Assembly (NCBI RefSeq): GCF_000732615.1
Contig: NZ_JPGL01000060.1
Span: forward strand, 1 to 64,000
Direction of reading: 5' to 3'
Source: Burkholderia paludis
Lineage (GTDB): Bacteria; Pseudomonadota; Gammaproteobacteria; Burkholderiales; Burkholderiaceae
DNA: 64,000 nt
Shown: positions 18,159 to 27,892 of the stretch, in pieces
Numbering within the stretch: position 1 is the first letter of the stretch
Layout: the number at the start of each line of letters is the position of its first letter
Position numbers and translations under genes: made by a program
Notes under the pieces: model-generated
Database searches by the model: none
Told to the model about the DNA's origin: nothing
What the model saw: the letters and a program-made list of their open reading frames with translations, nothing else

Positions 18159-19460
18159 TCAGGCGTCGCCTTCCGGCGCGGCCGGGCGCGCCTTCACGCT
18201 GCCGGCGATCAGGTCGAAGCGGAACAGCCGGCATTCGAGCGCGCCGTTGAACAGCGGCGTCTTCGCCGATTCGCGCAGTCGCAACTGGCCGGGCAGCGAC
18301 CGGTCGGACGTGAGCAGGAACGCTTGCCAGCCAGTGAAGCGCTGCTTCAGCGCATCGCCGAGCGCGTTGAAGAATTCGCTGTCCGGCGCGTCGGTGTGCG
18401 TGCGGCGGAACGCGTCGTCGTTGCCGCGGTTGCGGCCGGTTTCGCGCACTTCGCCGCGCGCGCTGCGGCCGCGCACCTCGATCCGCTCGCCGTACGGCGG
18501 GTTCGCGAGGAGGATGCCCGGCCCGTCGCACGGCGGCGTCATCCCGCGCGCATCGACCTGCTTGAGCCACACCGACGGCACGCCCGCGCGCTCGAGGTTC
18601 GCGCGCGCCTTCTCGAGCATGTCGCCGGAGATGTCGCTGCCGTACACGCCGAGCGTATCGTTGCGCCTGCCGCGCGCCGCGCGCTTCGCATCCAGCGCCG
18701 GGACCTTCAGCCCCTGCCATGCGGTGATGTCGTACTGCTTGAGTTTCTCGAAGCCGAACCGGCGCTCGACGCCGGGCGCCACGCCGAGCGCGATCTGCGC
18801 GGCTTCCGCGAGGAACGTGCCGCTGCCGCACATCGGGTCGTACAGCGCGGTGCCGGGCGTCCAGCCCGTCAGGCGCAGGATGCCGGCCGCGAGGTTCTCG
18901 CGCAGCGGCGCCGCGCCCTTGTCGAGCCGCCAGCCGCGCTTGAACAGCGGCTCGCCCGACGTGTCGAGGTAGAGCGTGCACTCGTTGGCCGTCAGGAACG
19001 CGAACACGCGCACGTCAGGCGCACCCGTGTCGATGCTCGGGCGCGCGCCGGTCTTGTCGCGCATCCGGTCGCAGATCGCGTCCTTCACGCGCAGCGTCGC
19101 GAATTCGAGGCTCTTCAGCGGCGACTTGATCGCGGTGATGTCGACGCGCAGCGTCTGCGTTGCCGCGAACCAGCGCTCCCACGGCTGCTCGAGCGCGAGC
19201 GCGTAGACGTCCTGCTCGTTGCGGTAGGCGCGGTGCGCGATCTTCAGCAGGATCCGGCTCGCGATCCGCGAATGGAGGTTCGCGGCCATGCCGGCGGCCC
19301 AGCCGCCGCTGAAATGGACGCCGCCCGGCACCTGCGCGCCCGCGGTGAACGGCGCGCCGTTCAGATGGCGGCCGGCGATTTCGGCCAGCTCGGCGGCAAG
19401 CGCCGCTTCGAGGCCGCGCGGGCAGGGGGCGAAGAATTCGAACAGGGTGGGCGAGGACAT
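18159..19460 (-). CDS. THUMP-domain class I SAM-dependent RNA methyltransferase (RlmL N-terminal-like)
   Basis: A 433-residue methyltransferase. The N-terminal THUMP RNA-binding domain (FEFFAPCPRGLEAALAAELAE onward) is followed by a Rossmann domain with the SAM-loop region DPMCGSGTFLAEAA and the catalytic NPPYGER. The NPPY motif is typical of N2-guanine/N6-adenine methylation. It resembles the N-terminal, m2G2445-forming half of E. coli RlmL. The start at 19460 (MSSPTLFEFF) is favoured over an ATG 21 bases upstream. Confidence 0.88.
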   Translation of the reverse strand: MSSPTLFEFFAPCPRGLEAALAAELAEIAGRHLNGAPFTAGAQVPGGVHFSGGWAAGMAANLHSRIASRILLKIAHRAYRNEQDVYALALEQPWERWFAATQTLRVDITAIKSPLKSLEFATLRVKDAICDRMRDKTGARPSIDTGAPDVRVFAFLTANECTLYLDTSGEPLFKRGWRLDKGAAPLRENLAAGILRLTGWTPGTALYDPMCGSGTFLAEAAQIALGVAPGVERRFGFEKLKQYDITAWQGLKVPALDAKRAARGRRNDTLGVYGSDISGDMLEKARANLERAGVPSVWLKQVDARGMTPPCDGPGILLANPPYGERIEVRGRSARGEVRETGRNRGNDDAFRRTHTDAPDSEFFNALGDALKQRFTGWQAFLLTSDRSLPGQLRLRESAKTPLFNGALECRLFRFDLIAGSVKARPAAPEGDA

Positions 19461-19616
19461 AAGGCGGGTGAGGACGTGCAAAAGTCCACTATTGTACGCG
19501 GCGCGGGCGACCGGGGCCGGCGTTTCGGCGTGCGGACGCCGGTCGAACGGCCGTTTGCATGCGCCGGGAGGCGGGCGCGGCGATGCCCGGCCGGGCGCCG
19601 CCGCGCCGCCGCGGGC

Positions 19617-21737
19617 TCAGTGCGAGCCCGACTGGCCGGCGCGCGCGGCCTGGCCGCCGGCCGGCCAGAGCAGGGCCAGCGGATTCGACAGCACCGTGCG
19701 GACGATCGCGGCGACGAGCGCGCGCACCCGGGTCGGGCGCAGGCTGCGCGAGCGCACGGCCATCGTGAACGCGAGCGCGAAGCTCACGAGCACGTTGAGG
19801 ATCGCCATGCTGAGCACGCCGGCGGCGGCCCACCACAGCTCGGGCGTGCCGAGCGCGCCCTTGCCCAGCACGCCGAGCGCGATCCCGATCGAGCCGGCCG
19901 ACAGCGTCACGTGCCGCACCTCGAACGGGAACAGGAACACGGTGACGATCGCCGGGATGAGGCCGAGCATCAGGCCGAGGCCGACGTTCGCGACCACGCC
20001 CGCGACGTTCGACCGGCAGAAATGCGCGAGCTTCGCGGCGCCGGCGACGCCGAGCGTGAGACGCAGCCGGCGGTTGTACGTGAGCGCGTCGCCGACCCGG
20101 TGCAGCACGAACCAGTTGTCGGCCCAGCCCGCGAGCAGGCTCGATGCCCACAGCAGCACGCCCGTCAGCGCCGCGTAGAGCGGCGTCGGCCCGAGCAGCG
20201 AGAACGAGTGCAGCGTCGCGTGCGCCTTCTGCGGCGAGATCAGGTTCGCGTGCAGCACGTTGCCCGCGAACAACTGCACCAGCAGGCACACCGGCAGCAC
20301 GACGAGCACGTTGCCGGAAATCGCGGCGGCCTGCGTGCGGATCAGCGCGATCACCGACGCGACGAACGCCTTCACGCCTTCCTCGTGGCCGGTGCCGTCG
20401 AGTTCGCGCGCGAGCGTCGGCGCGGTCATCGCGGGCTGCTTGGTCGCGAGCGTGAAGTGCAGGAAGTGCATCAGCATGAAGCTGGCCGCGTAGTTGATGC
20501 CGGCGAGCAGGCCTTCTAGCATCGACTGCAGGTGGGCGCCCGTGATCGCGAACTTCACGCACACGGTCACGACGGTGACCAGCCCGCCGCCCGCGGCCAT
20601 CCGCAGCATCTTCAGGTATTCGGCGCGGCCGCGCGAGATGTAGTGCTCGCCGGTGTCCGCGTTGGTTTCGACGAGCTTGCGCGCGAACAGCGAGAAGTTG
20701 CTGCGCACGAGGTGCGTCACGCTCTGGCTGTTCTGGTTCGCGTCGACGAGTTCCGCCGTCAGGCGCGCCATCCCGTGCAGGTCGTCGCGGGCCATCCACG
20801 CGTTCAGCAGCGTTTCGGCGCGCAGGATGCGCATCCGCATCCGCTCGACCTGGAACACGATGTCGACCGACACGCCGTTGCGATACAGGTGCGCGAACAC
20901 GTCGTCGACGGCGATCCGGCATTCGTCGAGCAGCACGCGCAGGTAGTTCACCTCGTGCAGCAGCTTGCTCGGGTCGCCGCCGTCCTCGACCGCCGCGTGC
21001 GCGGTCTCGACCGCGAGCATCGCGCGCGTGAGGCGGTAGAAGGGCTGCGTTTCGAGCGGCTTGCGCGCATCGTCGTCGGACAGGCGGCTGCGCACCGTCT
21101 GCGACAGGCCGGTCGAGCTGATCTGGCAGGTCAGGTTGTGCAGCGCGGCCAGCAGGTCGCGCGAGAACGAGCCCGGCTCGTGGCGCTCCTCCTCGGTGAC
21201 GTCGAACGAGATCAGGTCGGCGAGGCGCGCGAGCAGGTCGTCGGGCAGCGCGTCGATCCATTGGGCGTCGTCAGGCGTCGGGAACATCAGCGTGAACAGC
21301 GCCGACAGCTCCCGGCGGTTCGGCGCGGGCGGGATCAGCGACGAGTCGATCCGCTCGAACAGCGCGCCGAAGAAGCCCGAGTGCACCGGCATGCCGGCGT
21401 CGCACAGCAGCGAGATGCCGTCGCACTCGCGCAGGATGCCGCGCAGGATGCGCGCGGCGTGCGCCTTCCACGCGGGGTTGCGGTCGAGCACATGGAACAG
21501 GTAGCGCAGCCGTGCGTGGGCCGGGTATGCGCGCACGTCGGCGTCGCGATCGGCCGACGCGTCCTGCGCGGCCATCGCGCCGGTGCGGCGCAGCCAGTGC
21601 GCGAGCTCGATCAGCCACTCGCTGCGTTCGGCATACGACGCATCGGCGTCGGCATGCGCGAGCAACGCATCGAGCTGGTGACCGGCATTGCGCGACGCGC
21701 GCCACTTCTTGATCAGGGTCGTCAGGGAACGAAACAT
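19617..21737 (-). CDS. Gcr-type 'site-specific recombinase' family membrane protein
   Basis: A 706-residue protein matching the family named site-specific recombinase (Gcr). The N-terminal half is soluble and helical. The second half has several hydrophobic segments (for example GLVTVVTVCVKFAI, NVLVVLPVCLLVQLFAG, GVLLWASSLLAGWADNW, VANVGLGLMLGLIPAIVTVFL), which makes a role as a classical recombinase doubtful. No tyrosine or serine recombinase active site is visible. The start at 21737 (MFRSLTTLIKKW) is preferred over an ATG 102 bases upstream. Function unknown. Confidence 0.75.
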   Translation of the reverse strand: MFRSLTTLIKKWRASRNAGHQLDALLAHADADASYAERSEWLIELAHWLRRTGAMAAQDASADRDADVRAYPAHARLRYLFHVLDRNPAWKAHAARILRGILRECDGISLLCDAGMPVHSGFFGALFERIDSSLIPPAPNRRELSALFTLMFPTPDDAQWIDALPDDLLARLADLISFDVTEEERHEPGSFSRDLLAALHNLTCQISSTGLSQTVRSRLSDDDARKPLETQPFYRLTRAMLAVETAHAAVEDGGDPSKLLHEVNYLRVLLDECRIAVDDVFAHLYRNGVSVDIVFQVERMRMRILRAETLLNAWMARDDLHGMARLTAELVDANQNSQSVTHLVRSNFSLFARKLVETNADTGEHYISRGRAEYLKMLRMAAGGGLVTVVTVCVKFAITGAHLQSMLEGLLAGINYAASFMLMHFLHFTLATKQPAMTAPTLARELDGTGHEEGVKAFVASVIALIRTQAAAISGNVLVVLPVCLLVQLFAGNVLHANLISPQKAHATLHSFSLLGPTPLYAALTGVLLWASSLLAGWADNWFVLHRVGDALTYNRRLRLTLGVAGAAKLAHFCRSNVAGVVANVGLGLMLGLIPAIVTVFLFPFEVRHVTLSAGSIGIALGVLGKGALGTPELWWAAAGVLSMAILNVLVSFALAFTMAVRSRSLRPTRVRALVAAIVRTVLSNPLALLWPAGGQAARAGQSGSH

Positions 21738-22214
21738 AAGCGGAATAGCGAAAGCCCTGGACGGGCGGGTTCGGGATGCCGGCCGGGGAAACGGCGCGGC
21801 GCCGGGGAGAACGGGTGAGACGGGGCGGTGGCCGGACAATGCGCGGCGACCCGCGATGCGGCTGCCCCGCTGCGTTGCACGCCGATCGCGTGCAGGCGCC
21901 GGGAGGCACGGCGGTCGGGCCGAACGCGCCCCGGCGCCGCTGGCTGGCGCGCACGACGAACGGCGCGGGCCTGAAAGTGCGTAGGATCGTCAATCGCGAC
22001 GGAAAACGCAAGCCGACCGCGTGGCATGTCGCCGGTTCCGGCCGACTTTGCCAAACAATGCAAAGTCGCCGATCGGCCGATGACCGCGCCGCGACGCGCG
22101 TCGCGGCCGGCTTGTGCCGACCGCTGCCGGCGAGCGCCGGCGAACAGCGCGGGGCGGCGGCGGCGTGCTAACGAACGCCGTGCCGGGCGGCCGCCTGCGC
22201 GCCGCGCGCCCGGG
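21738..22214. other. Intergenic region (477 bases) with one clear inverted repeat
   Basis: GC-rich gap between pqiC and the Gcr-type gene, both on the minus strand. The only clear structure is the inverted repeat at 22043-22068. No small gene with a credible ribosome binding site was seen. Part of it must serve as promoter for the downstream gene. Confidence 0.45.
22043..22068. repeat. Perfect 9-bp inverted repeat
   Basis: CGACTTTGC (22043-22051) and GCAAAGTCG (22060-22068) separated by eight AT-rich bases. There is no T-run on either side, so it is not an ordinary intrinsic terminator. It could be a protein-binding dyad or an RNA hairpin in the 3' region of the pqi transcript. Confidence 0.6.
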
Positions 22215-22925
22215 CTAGGCGCCGGCGTTGCCGCCCGGCGCCGGATTGGCCGGGCACGGCACGACCGGCACGGCGGCCGTCTTGCCGCCGGGCGCGGGCC
22301 CCGCGGCGACCGGCGTGCCGCGGCGCGCGGCCATCGCGCGCACGCCGGCCGCGGCTTGCGCGGCAATCACGTCGAGCGCGCGCCGGTGGCCGGCGACGAG
22401 CGCGTCGTAGCCGTCGGCCACCGATTCCGCGACGCTGGTGCGGCAGGTCATCACGGCCTGCGTGGCGAGCGAGCGCACGCTCCAGACGGCGTCGACCGCC
22501 GCGCGTTTGCCGGGCCACGACTCGAAGCGCTGCACGTTCACGCTGATCCGGTACACGGGCACGCCGGGCGGATACGCGGAATTCACGACGTCGATCGTGC
22601 CGAGCTGCGCGGCGAGATCGTCCGACAGCGCGCGGCGGATCTCGTCGGCGGGCGGCGACGCCCAGCGTTCCTGCTCGAGCACGTCGACCTGCGCGGCGTT
22701 CTTCTGCACGACCAGCTGGTTCTTCGCGACCTGCTCGGGCACGCCGACCGACGGTACTTCGATCAGGAAGGCCGGGTTGGCCGGCGCGGTGCGCAGCGGC
22801 GCGGCGGCGTCGGCCGGGCTGAGCGTGTAGAACCGCGCGGGCGGCGAGCTGCACGCGGCGAGCGCGAGTGCGGCGAAGGCTGCCGCCGCGGCGCGCGCGA
22901 AACCGTTCACGCGTGTCGTCGTCAT
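22215..22925 (-). CDS. pqiC: PqiC-like outer-membrane lipoprotein
   Basis: A 236-residue lipoprotein with lipobox LAAC (Cys about residue 25) and the ABC-type transport auxiliary lipoprotein fold (FYTLSPADAA, FLIEVPSVGVPEQVAKNQLVV, RWASPPADEIRRALSDDLAAQL). PqiC anchors the PqiB tunnel at the outer membrane. The C-terminus carries a Gly/Ala/Pro-rich extension beyond the domain. It overlaps pqiB by four bases and is last in the operon. Confidence 0.88.
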   Translation of the reverse strand: MTTTRVNGFARAAAAAFAALALAACSSPPARFYTLSPADAAAPLRTAPANPAFLIEVPSVGVPEQVAKNQLVVQKNAAQVDVLEQERWASPPADEIRRALSDDLAAQLGTIDVVNSAYPPGVPVYRISVNVQRFESWPGKRAAVDAVWSVRSLATQAVMTCRTSVAESVADGYDALVAGHRRALDVIAAQAAAGVRAMAARRGTPVAAGPAPGGKTAAVPVVPCPANPAPGGNAGA

Positions 22926-24541
22926 GGTTGATCTCCTGGCTTGCCCTTGAGCAGCGATTCGGGGTGGCGCTCCAGATAGTCGGCGAGCGCGTTCAGCGAC
23001 TGCAGCGTGCGCGTAAGCTCCTTCAGCGCGCCGCGCACGTCGGATTGCAGCGGCGAATCCTGCTGCAGCGTCGCCTCGGCGGTCGAGAAGGTCTGCTTCG
23101 CGGCCGTCAGCGTGTCGCGCGCTTCCGGCGCGACCTGCGTGTCGAGCTGCTTGAACAGCTTGTCGGCGTTGGACAGCGCGCTGTTCAGGTTCGCGCCGAT
23201 CTGGTCGAACGGCACCTTGTCGAGCTTCTTCGCGATGTCGGCGACCTGCAGCTGCAGCTCGTCGAGCGAGTTCGGCACGGTCGGCAGCTCGAGCGGCTGG
23301 CGCGTCGTGTCGATCTTCACGCCCGGCGCCTTCGGGAAGAAGTCGAGCGCGACGTACAGCTGGCTCGTCAGCAGGTTGCCGGTGCGCAACTGGCCGCGCA
23401 GCCCGTGCTGGACGAGCCGCTCGACGATCTCGCGGCGGGCCGGTTCGCCCTTGCTGCCGATCGTCTCGCGGAAGCGGCGGCCGAGGCGCTCCGGATACAC
23501 GTTCATCGTGACCGGCATCGTGAAATTCTTCGCCTTCGGATCGTAGTCGATGCCGATGTTCGTCACTTCGCCGAGCACGATGCCGCGGAAGTCGACCGTC
23601 GCGCCGACGGCGAGCCCGCGCAGCGACTGGTTGAAGTTCATCACGACCTGCAGCGGCTGGCCGTCCGGATCGCGCATCGCGTCGCTCTCGTCGGACGCGA
23701 GGCGGAACGTCGTGTTGTTCGGCGCGGTCGCGCCGCTGTCCTGGCTCGGCGGCGTCTGGAATGCGATGCCGCCGATGATCACCGTCGCGAGCGACTGCGT
23801 GTTCAGCTTCAGGCCGCTCGAATCGAGCCGCAGGTCGACGCCGCTCGCCTGCCACCAGCGCGAGTTCACACCGACGTACTGGTCGTACGGCGCATTGACG
23901 AACACGTTGAACGTGACGCCCGTGCCGTCCTTGTCGAGCGAGAAGCCGACCACCTGGCCGACCTGCACGCGGCGGTAGTAGATGGGCGAGCCGATGTCGA
24001 TCGAGCCGAGCGAATCGCCGCGCAGCACGTACTGCGTGCCTTTCTGGTCGCCCGTGACGGCGGGCGGCGTCTCGAGGCCCGTGAAGTCGGTCAGCGTGTC
24101 CTGCCCGCGCCCGGCGTCGACGCCGATGTACGCGCCGGACAGCAGCGTGCCGAGCCCCGACACGCCGGTCGCGCCGACGCGCGGCCGCACGATCCAGAAG
24201 CGCGAGCCCTTGACCGCGAAGTCCTCCGCTTCCTTCTTGAGCTGCACCTGGACCAGCACGCGTGACAGGTCCTTCGACAGCGTGATCGTCTTGACCATGC
24301 CGATCTCGACGTCCTTGTACTTGACCTGGGTCTTGCCGGGCTCGAGCCCCTCGGCGCTGTGGAAGCTGATCGTGATTTCCGGGCCGCGCTCGCGCACGGA
24401 CTTGATCACGAGGCCGATGCCGATCAGCGCCGCGATCAGCGGCACGAGCCAGACGAGCGACGGCAGCCAGCCGCTTTTCGTCGAGATCGTCGGATCGGGC
24501 GGCCGGGGCGCGTCGTGCTGCGGGCCTTGTGGACTATTCAT
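22922..24541 (-). CDS. pqiB: Intermembrane transport protein PqiB (multi-MCE)
   Basis: A 539-residue MCE protein with one N-terminal membrane helix (about residues 26-46). Repeated MCE/MlaD-type domains follow (ISFHSAEGLEPGKTQVKYKDVEIG; GTQYVLRGDSLGSIDIGSPIYYRRVQVG; VVMNFNQSLRGLAVGATVDFRG). A C-terminal helical region is thought to form the needle of a periplasm-spanning lipid conduit. It overlaps both neighbours (eight bases with pqiA, four with pqiC), indicating one tightly coupled operon. Confidence 0.93.
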   Translation of the reverse strand: MNSPQGPQHDAPRPPDPTISTKSGWLPSLVWLVPLIAALIGIGLVIKSVRERGPEITISFHSAEGLEPGKTQVKYKDVEIGMVKTITLSKDLSRVLVQVQLKKEAEDFAVKGSRFWIVRPRVGATGVSGLGTLLSGAYIGVDAGRGQDTLTDFTGLETPPAVTGDQKGTQYVLRGDSLGSIDIGSPIYYRRVQVGQVVGFSLDKDGTGVTFNVFVNAPYDQYVGVNSRWWQASGVDLRLDSSGLKLNTQSLATVIIGGIAFQTPPSQDSGATAPNNTTFRLASDESDAMRDPDGQPLQVVMNFNQSLRGLAVGATVDFRGIVLGEVTNIGIDYDPKAKNFTMPVTMNVYPERLGRRFRETIGSKGEPARREIVERLVQHGLRGQLRTGNLLTSQLYVALDFFPKAPGVKIDTTRQPLELPTVPNSLDELQLQVADIAKKLDKVPFDQIGANLNSALSNADKLFKQLDTQVAPEARDTLTAAKQTFSTAEATLQQDSPLQSDVRGALKELTRTLQSLNALADYLERHPESLLKGKPGDQP

Positions 24542-25163
24542 GGTGATTCCCTGAGGTTTCGACTGGATCCCAGATCAGGCGGGGATCGAACTGCATCGAC
24601 GCGAGCATCGTCAGGATCACGACGGAACCGAACGCAAGCGCGCCGGGGCCGGCCGTGATGACGGCGAGCGAACGGAAATGGACGAGCGCGACGGTCAGTG
24701 TCACGACGAAGATGTCGAGCATCGACCAGCGGCCGATGCGCTCGACGATCCGGAACAGGCGCGTGCGCTGCAACGGCCGCCAGGTGGCGCTGCGCTGCGT
24801 GCTGATCACGAGGATCAGCAGCACGCCGAGCTTGAGCATCGGCACGAGGATGCTCGCGACGAACACCACCACGGCGAGCGGCCAGTCGCCGGACACCCAG
24901 AAGTAGATGACGCCGCTCATGATGGTGTCTTCCTGCGAGCCGACGATCGACGCGGTGCGCATGATCGGCAGCAGGTTCGCGGGAATGTAGAGGATCACGG
25001 CCGCGATCAGCAGCGCCCACGTGCGCATGATGCTGTTCGGCGTGCGGAAATGGAGCGCGCTGCCGCAGCGCGCGCAGTGCGCGTGCGGGCGCTCGAGCGT
25101 CTGCACGAGCCCGCACACGTGGCAGCTGGCGTAGCCCTCGCGGGCGGCGGTCGGGATCGTCAT
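24534..25163 (-). CDS. PqiA C-terminal-half-like membrane protein
   Basis: A 209-residue inner-membrane protein matching one half of E. coli PqiA. An N-terminal zinc-ribbon-like pair (CHVCGLVQTLERPHAHCARCG) is followed by four hydrophobic segments (TWALLIAAVILYIPANLLPIM onward). E. coli PqiA is a single protein of about 417 residues with two such halves; here the halves are separate genes. This gene overlaps the upstream half by four bases and pqiB by eight. The start is the ATG at 25163. Confidence 0.88.
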   Translation of the reverse strand: MTIPTAAREGYASCHVCGLVQTLERPHAHCARCGSALHFRTPNSIMRTWALLIAAVILYIPANLLPIMRTASIVGSQEDTIMSGVIYFWVSGDWPLAVVVFVASILVPMLKLGVLLILVISTQRSATWRPLQRTRLFRIVERIGRWSMLDIFVVTLTVALVHFRSLAVITAGPGALAFGSVVILTMLASMQFDPRLIWDPVETSGNHHE

Positions 25164-25825
25164 CGGCGGGTGGCGTCCGGCAGCGCGGCGTCGGCGTCGG
25201 GCTGCGCGCCCGTGCGCCCGGCGCGCAGGTCGTCGGCGATGTCCCACAGCGTGCGCGGATCGAACATCAGCACGACCGCGATCATCAGCGTCAGCGCGGC
25301 GAACGCGAACAGCGCGGCGTCCGGCACGACGCGCGCGAGGCTGACCATCTTGACGATCGTCACGAGAATGCCGAGCATGAACACCTCGATCATCCCCCAG
25401 GGCCGCACGAGTTCGATCGCGCGCAGCACCAGATTGAAGCCGGGCGGCACGACGCCGCGGCGGATCGGCAGCAGCAGGTACAGCAGCGCGGCCATTTCGA
25501 CGAGCGGGAACAGCACGGTCGAGCAGAACACCATCACGCCGACGATCGCCATGTCCTGGTGCCACAGCGAATCGATCGCGCCGATCAGCGTCGTCTGCAC
25601 GCGATTGCCGTTCACGTCCATTTCGAGGATCGGGAACGCCTGCGCGATCGTGAACGTGATCAGCGCCGCGAGCGCGAGCGCGCAGATCCGCTCGATCTGC
25701 GCGGCGCTGTTGCGGTAGAGCAGCGCGTCGCAGCGCGGGCAGCGCGCGGATTCACGTCCGCTGAGGCGCGGTTTGTGCAACAGTGCGTCGCACTCGTGAC
25801 AGGCAATCAGGTCGTTTCGTTGCAT
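25160..25825 (-). CDS. PqiA N-terminal-half-like membrane protein
   Basis: A 221-residue inner-membrane protein with an N-terminal CxxC...CxxC ribbon (CHECDALL ... CPRCDALL) and four membrane segments. It represents the first half of PqiA. It is the first gene of the pqi operon (half-A1, half-A2, pqiB, pqiC), all joined by short overlaps. The start at 25825 (MQRNDLIACHECD) is preferred over the longer frame, whose upstream part lacks family sequence. In E. coli this operon is paraquat-inducible; no SoxS-type site is evident here. Confidence 0.88.
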   Translation of the reverse strand: MQRNDLIACHECDALLHKPRLSGRESARCPRCDALLYRNSAAQIERICALALAALITFTIAQAFPILEMDVNGNRVQTTLIGAIDSLWHQDMAIVGVMVFCSTVLFPLVEMAALLYLLLPIRRGVVPPGFNLVLRAIELVRPWGMIEVFMLGILVTIVKMVSLARVVPDAALFAFAALTLMIAVVLMFDPRTLWDIADDLRAGRTGAQPDADAALPDATRR

Positions 25826-26083
25826 GGAAAGGGCGGTTGTGCGACGGTCGGGGAGATGCGTCGACGGGGCCGGAACCCGCGCCAATCTTACCAAAAGGCC
25901 TTTTTCGGTGCGTCAACGATCGCGTGTCCGGTGACCGGTCGGTAACATGACAGGAAACCGTCAGCCGGCTGACACGCCTGTTTTCAGAGTCCGCGCGTGT
26001 CAAAAGGTTGCGGTAGCATGGCGCCCTTGACAAGCGTCGGACGAATCGCCGGCGCGGCCGTTCGCTGAACTGAGGAATCCAAG

Positions 26084-26644
26084 ATGGCATCGAATTCGCT
26101 GCCGGCCAGGCCGGTGCGCTATACGCAGACCGCGATCGCGCTGCACTGGCTGATCGCGCTGCTGATCATCTGCGGCTTCGCGCTGGGCTGGGTGATGACC
26201 GACATCCCCGGCTTCACGCCGACGAAGCTGAAGTACTTCTCGTGGCACAAGTGGATCGGCGTGACCGCGTTCGCGCTGGCCGTCATCCGCGTGCTGTGGC
26301 GCGCGACCCACGTGCCGCCGGCGCTGCCGGGCGCCACGCCCGCGTGGCAGCGGGCGGCCTCGCACGGCGTGCATTTTCTGCTGTACGTGCTGATGCTGGT
26401 GATTCCGGTCACCGGCTACCTGTACAGCTCGGCGTCGAACATTCCGGTCGTCTACCTGGGCATCGTGCCGCTGCCGCGGCTGATCGACCCCGATCCGGTG
26501 CTCAAGGAAACCTTCAAGACGCTTCACGTATCCTTGAATTACATTCTGCTTGCGCTCGTGTCGCTGCACGTGCTCGCCGCGCTCAAGCACCAGCTGTTGG
26601 ACCGTGACGGCCTGCTGTCGCGGATGCTTCCCTTTGCCAAATGA
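26084..26644 (+). CDS. Cytochrome b561-family membrane protein
   Basis: A 186-residue di-haem b-type cytochrome with four membrane helices. Candidate haem ligands are the His in ALHWLIALLI, YFSWHKWIG, ASHGVHFLLYV and LVSLHVLAALKH. It presumably passes electrons from ubiquinol at the inner membrane. AGGAA sits eight bases before the ATG. Two YceI genes follow closely, as in E. coli where yceI sits beside the cytochrome b561 homologue yceJ. Confidence 0.92.
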   Translation: MASNSLPARPVRYTQTAIALHWLIALLIICGFALGWVMTDIPGFTPTKLKYFSWHKWIGVTAFALAVIRVLWRATHVPPALPGATPAWQRAASHGVHFLLYVLMLVIPVTGYLYSSASNIPVVYLGIVPLPRLIDPDPVLKETFKTLHVSLNYILLALVSLHVLAALKHQLLDRDGLLSRMLPFAK

Positions 26645-26652
26645 AGGATCCC

Positions 26653-27213
26653 ATGAAAGTGTCTTTCTCCCGCTCCATGCTGGCCGCGCTCGCCGCGGTG
26701 TCGTTCGTCGCGTCGGGCGCGGCGCATGCCGACGTCGATCTCGCGAAGAGCAAGGTGTCCGCCGTGTCGAAGCAGATGAACGTGCCGACCGAAGGCGCGT
26801 TCCGGAAGTTTTCCGCCCAGGTGAAGTTCGACCCGGCGAAAGCCGCGCAGGGCAGCGCCCAGATGACGATCGACGTCGCGAGCTACGACCTCGGCGACAA
26901 GATGTACAACGACCAGGTCGCCGGCAAGGACTGGTTCGACGCCAAGACGTATCCGCAGGCGACGTTCGTGTCGTCGGCGATCGCGCCGGCCGGCGGCAAC
27001 AAGTACAACGTGACTGGCAAGCTGACGATCAAGGGCAAGTCCGAGACCGTCACGGTGCCCGTCACGGTCACGCAGAGCGGCGCGACGCAGACGTTCGACG
27101 GCGTGCTGCCGATCAAGCGTTCGACGTTCAACGTCGGCACCGGCGAGTGGAAGGACACGTCGGTCGTCGCGGATGAAGTGCAGATCAAGTTCCATCTCGT
27201 CGCCACGAAGTAA
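26653..27213 (+). CDS. YceI-family periplasmic protein (first copy)
   Basis: A 186-residue YceI protein with a cleavable signal peptide ([26 protein letters not shown]). The lipocalin-like domain includes [23 protein letters not shown] and ATFVSS. YceI proteins bind isoprenoid or quinone-like molecules in the periplasm. The start at 26653 has AAGGAT at good spacing; an ATG at 26641, overlapping the cytochrome stop, is less likely. It forms a unit with the cytochrome and the second YceI. Confidence 0.92.
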   Translation: MKVSFSRSMLAALAAVSFVASGAAHADVDLAKSKVSAVSKQMNVPTEGAFRKFSAQVKFDPAKAAQGSAQMTIDVASYDLGDKMYNDQVAGKDWFDAKTYPQATFVSSAIAPAGGNKYNVTGKLTIKGKSETVTVPVTVTQSGATQTFDGVLPIKRSTFNVGTGEWKDTSVVADEVQIKFHLVATK

Positions 27214-27278
27214 GCGGCGGCTGTCGCATCACCCGATTGCCGCGCCCGGGGGCGCGGCGCCGTTCCAAGGAGAATGAA

Positions 27279-27860
27279 TTGAAAAAGCATCTGATGATCG
27301 CCGCGGGCGCGCTGGCTGCATCGCTGTCGTTCTCGGCGTTTGCCGAAAGCGCGACGTACCAGTTCGACCCGAGCCACACGTACCCGAGCTTCGAGGCCGA
27401 CCACTTCGGCGGCCTGTCGGTCTGGCGCGGCAAGTTCGACAAGTCGAGCGGCAGCGTGACGCTGGATCGCGAAGCGAAGACGGGCACGGTCGACGTGACG
27501 ACCGACATCGCGTCGATCCACACGGGCAGCGCGAAGCTCGACGAGCATCTGCAGACGAACGATTTCTTCGATGTCGCGAAGTTCCCGCAGGCGAACTACA
27601 AGGGCACGATCAAGTTCGACGGCGACAAGCCGGTGGCGGTGGTCGGCAACCTGACGCTGCACGGCGTCACGAAGCCGCTGACGCTGAAGATCGACTCGTT
27701 CAAGTGCATGCCGCACCCGATGCTCAAGCGTGAAGTGTGCGGCGTCGACGCCGTCGGCGAATTCAACCGCGACGATTTCGGCCTCGACTACGGCAAGCAG
27801 TACGGCTTCAAGATGAAGACGAAGCTGCTGATCACGGCCGAAGCCGTCAAGCAGCAGTAA
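27279..27860 (+). CDS. YceI-family periplasmic protein (second copy, TTG start)
   Basis: A 193-residue YceI protein with a signal peptide ending near SFSAFA and the family core [28 protein letters not shown] choose the TTG at 27279 because AAGGAG lies seven bases upstream and it yields a normal signal peptide; the only upstream ATG in frame (27237) would add an unrelated Arg-rich extension. It is about 65 bases after the first copy and is closed by an intrinsic terminator. The two copies are clearly diverged, so the duplication is old. Confidence 0.9.
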   Translation: MKKHLMIAAGALAASLSFSAFAESATYQFDPSHTYPSFEADHFGGLSVWRGKFDKSSGSVTLDREAKTGTVDVTTDIASIHTGSAKLDEHLQTNDFFDVAKFPQANYKGTIKFDGDKPVAVVGNLTLHGVTKPLTLKIDSFKCMPHPMLKREVCGVDAVGEFNRDDFGLDYGKQYGFKMKTKLLITAEAVKQQ

Positions 27861-27892
27861 CGTCGCCGGCCGGGCCGACCGGCCGCGCGCCA

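Noticed and set aside
19617-21737. The 'site-specific recombinase' gene as evidence of a mobile element
   Set aside because: No recombinase catalytic motif, several membrane segments, no repeats or attachment sites at its flanks, and neighbours are core genes.
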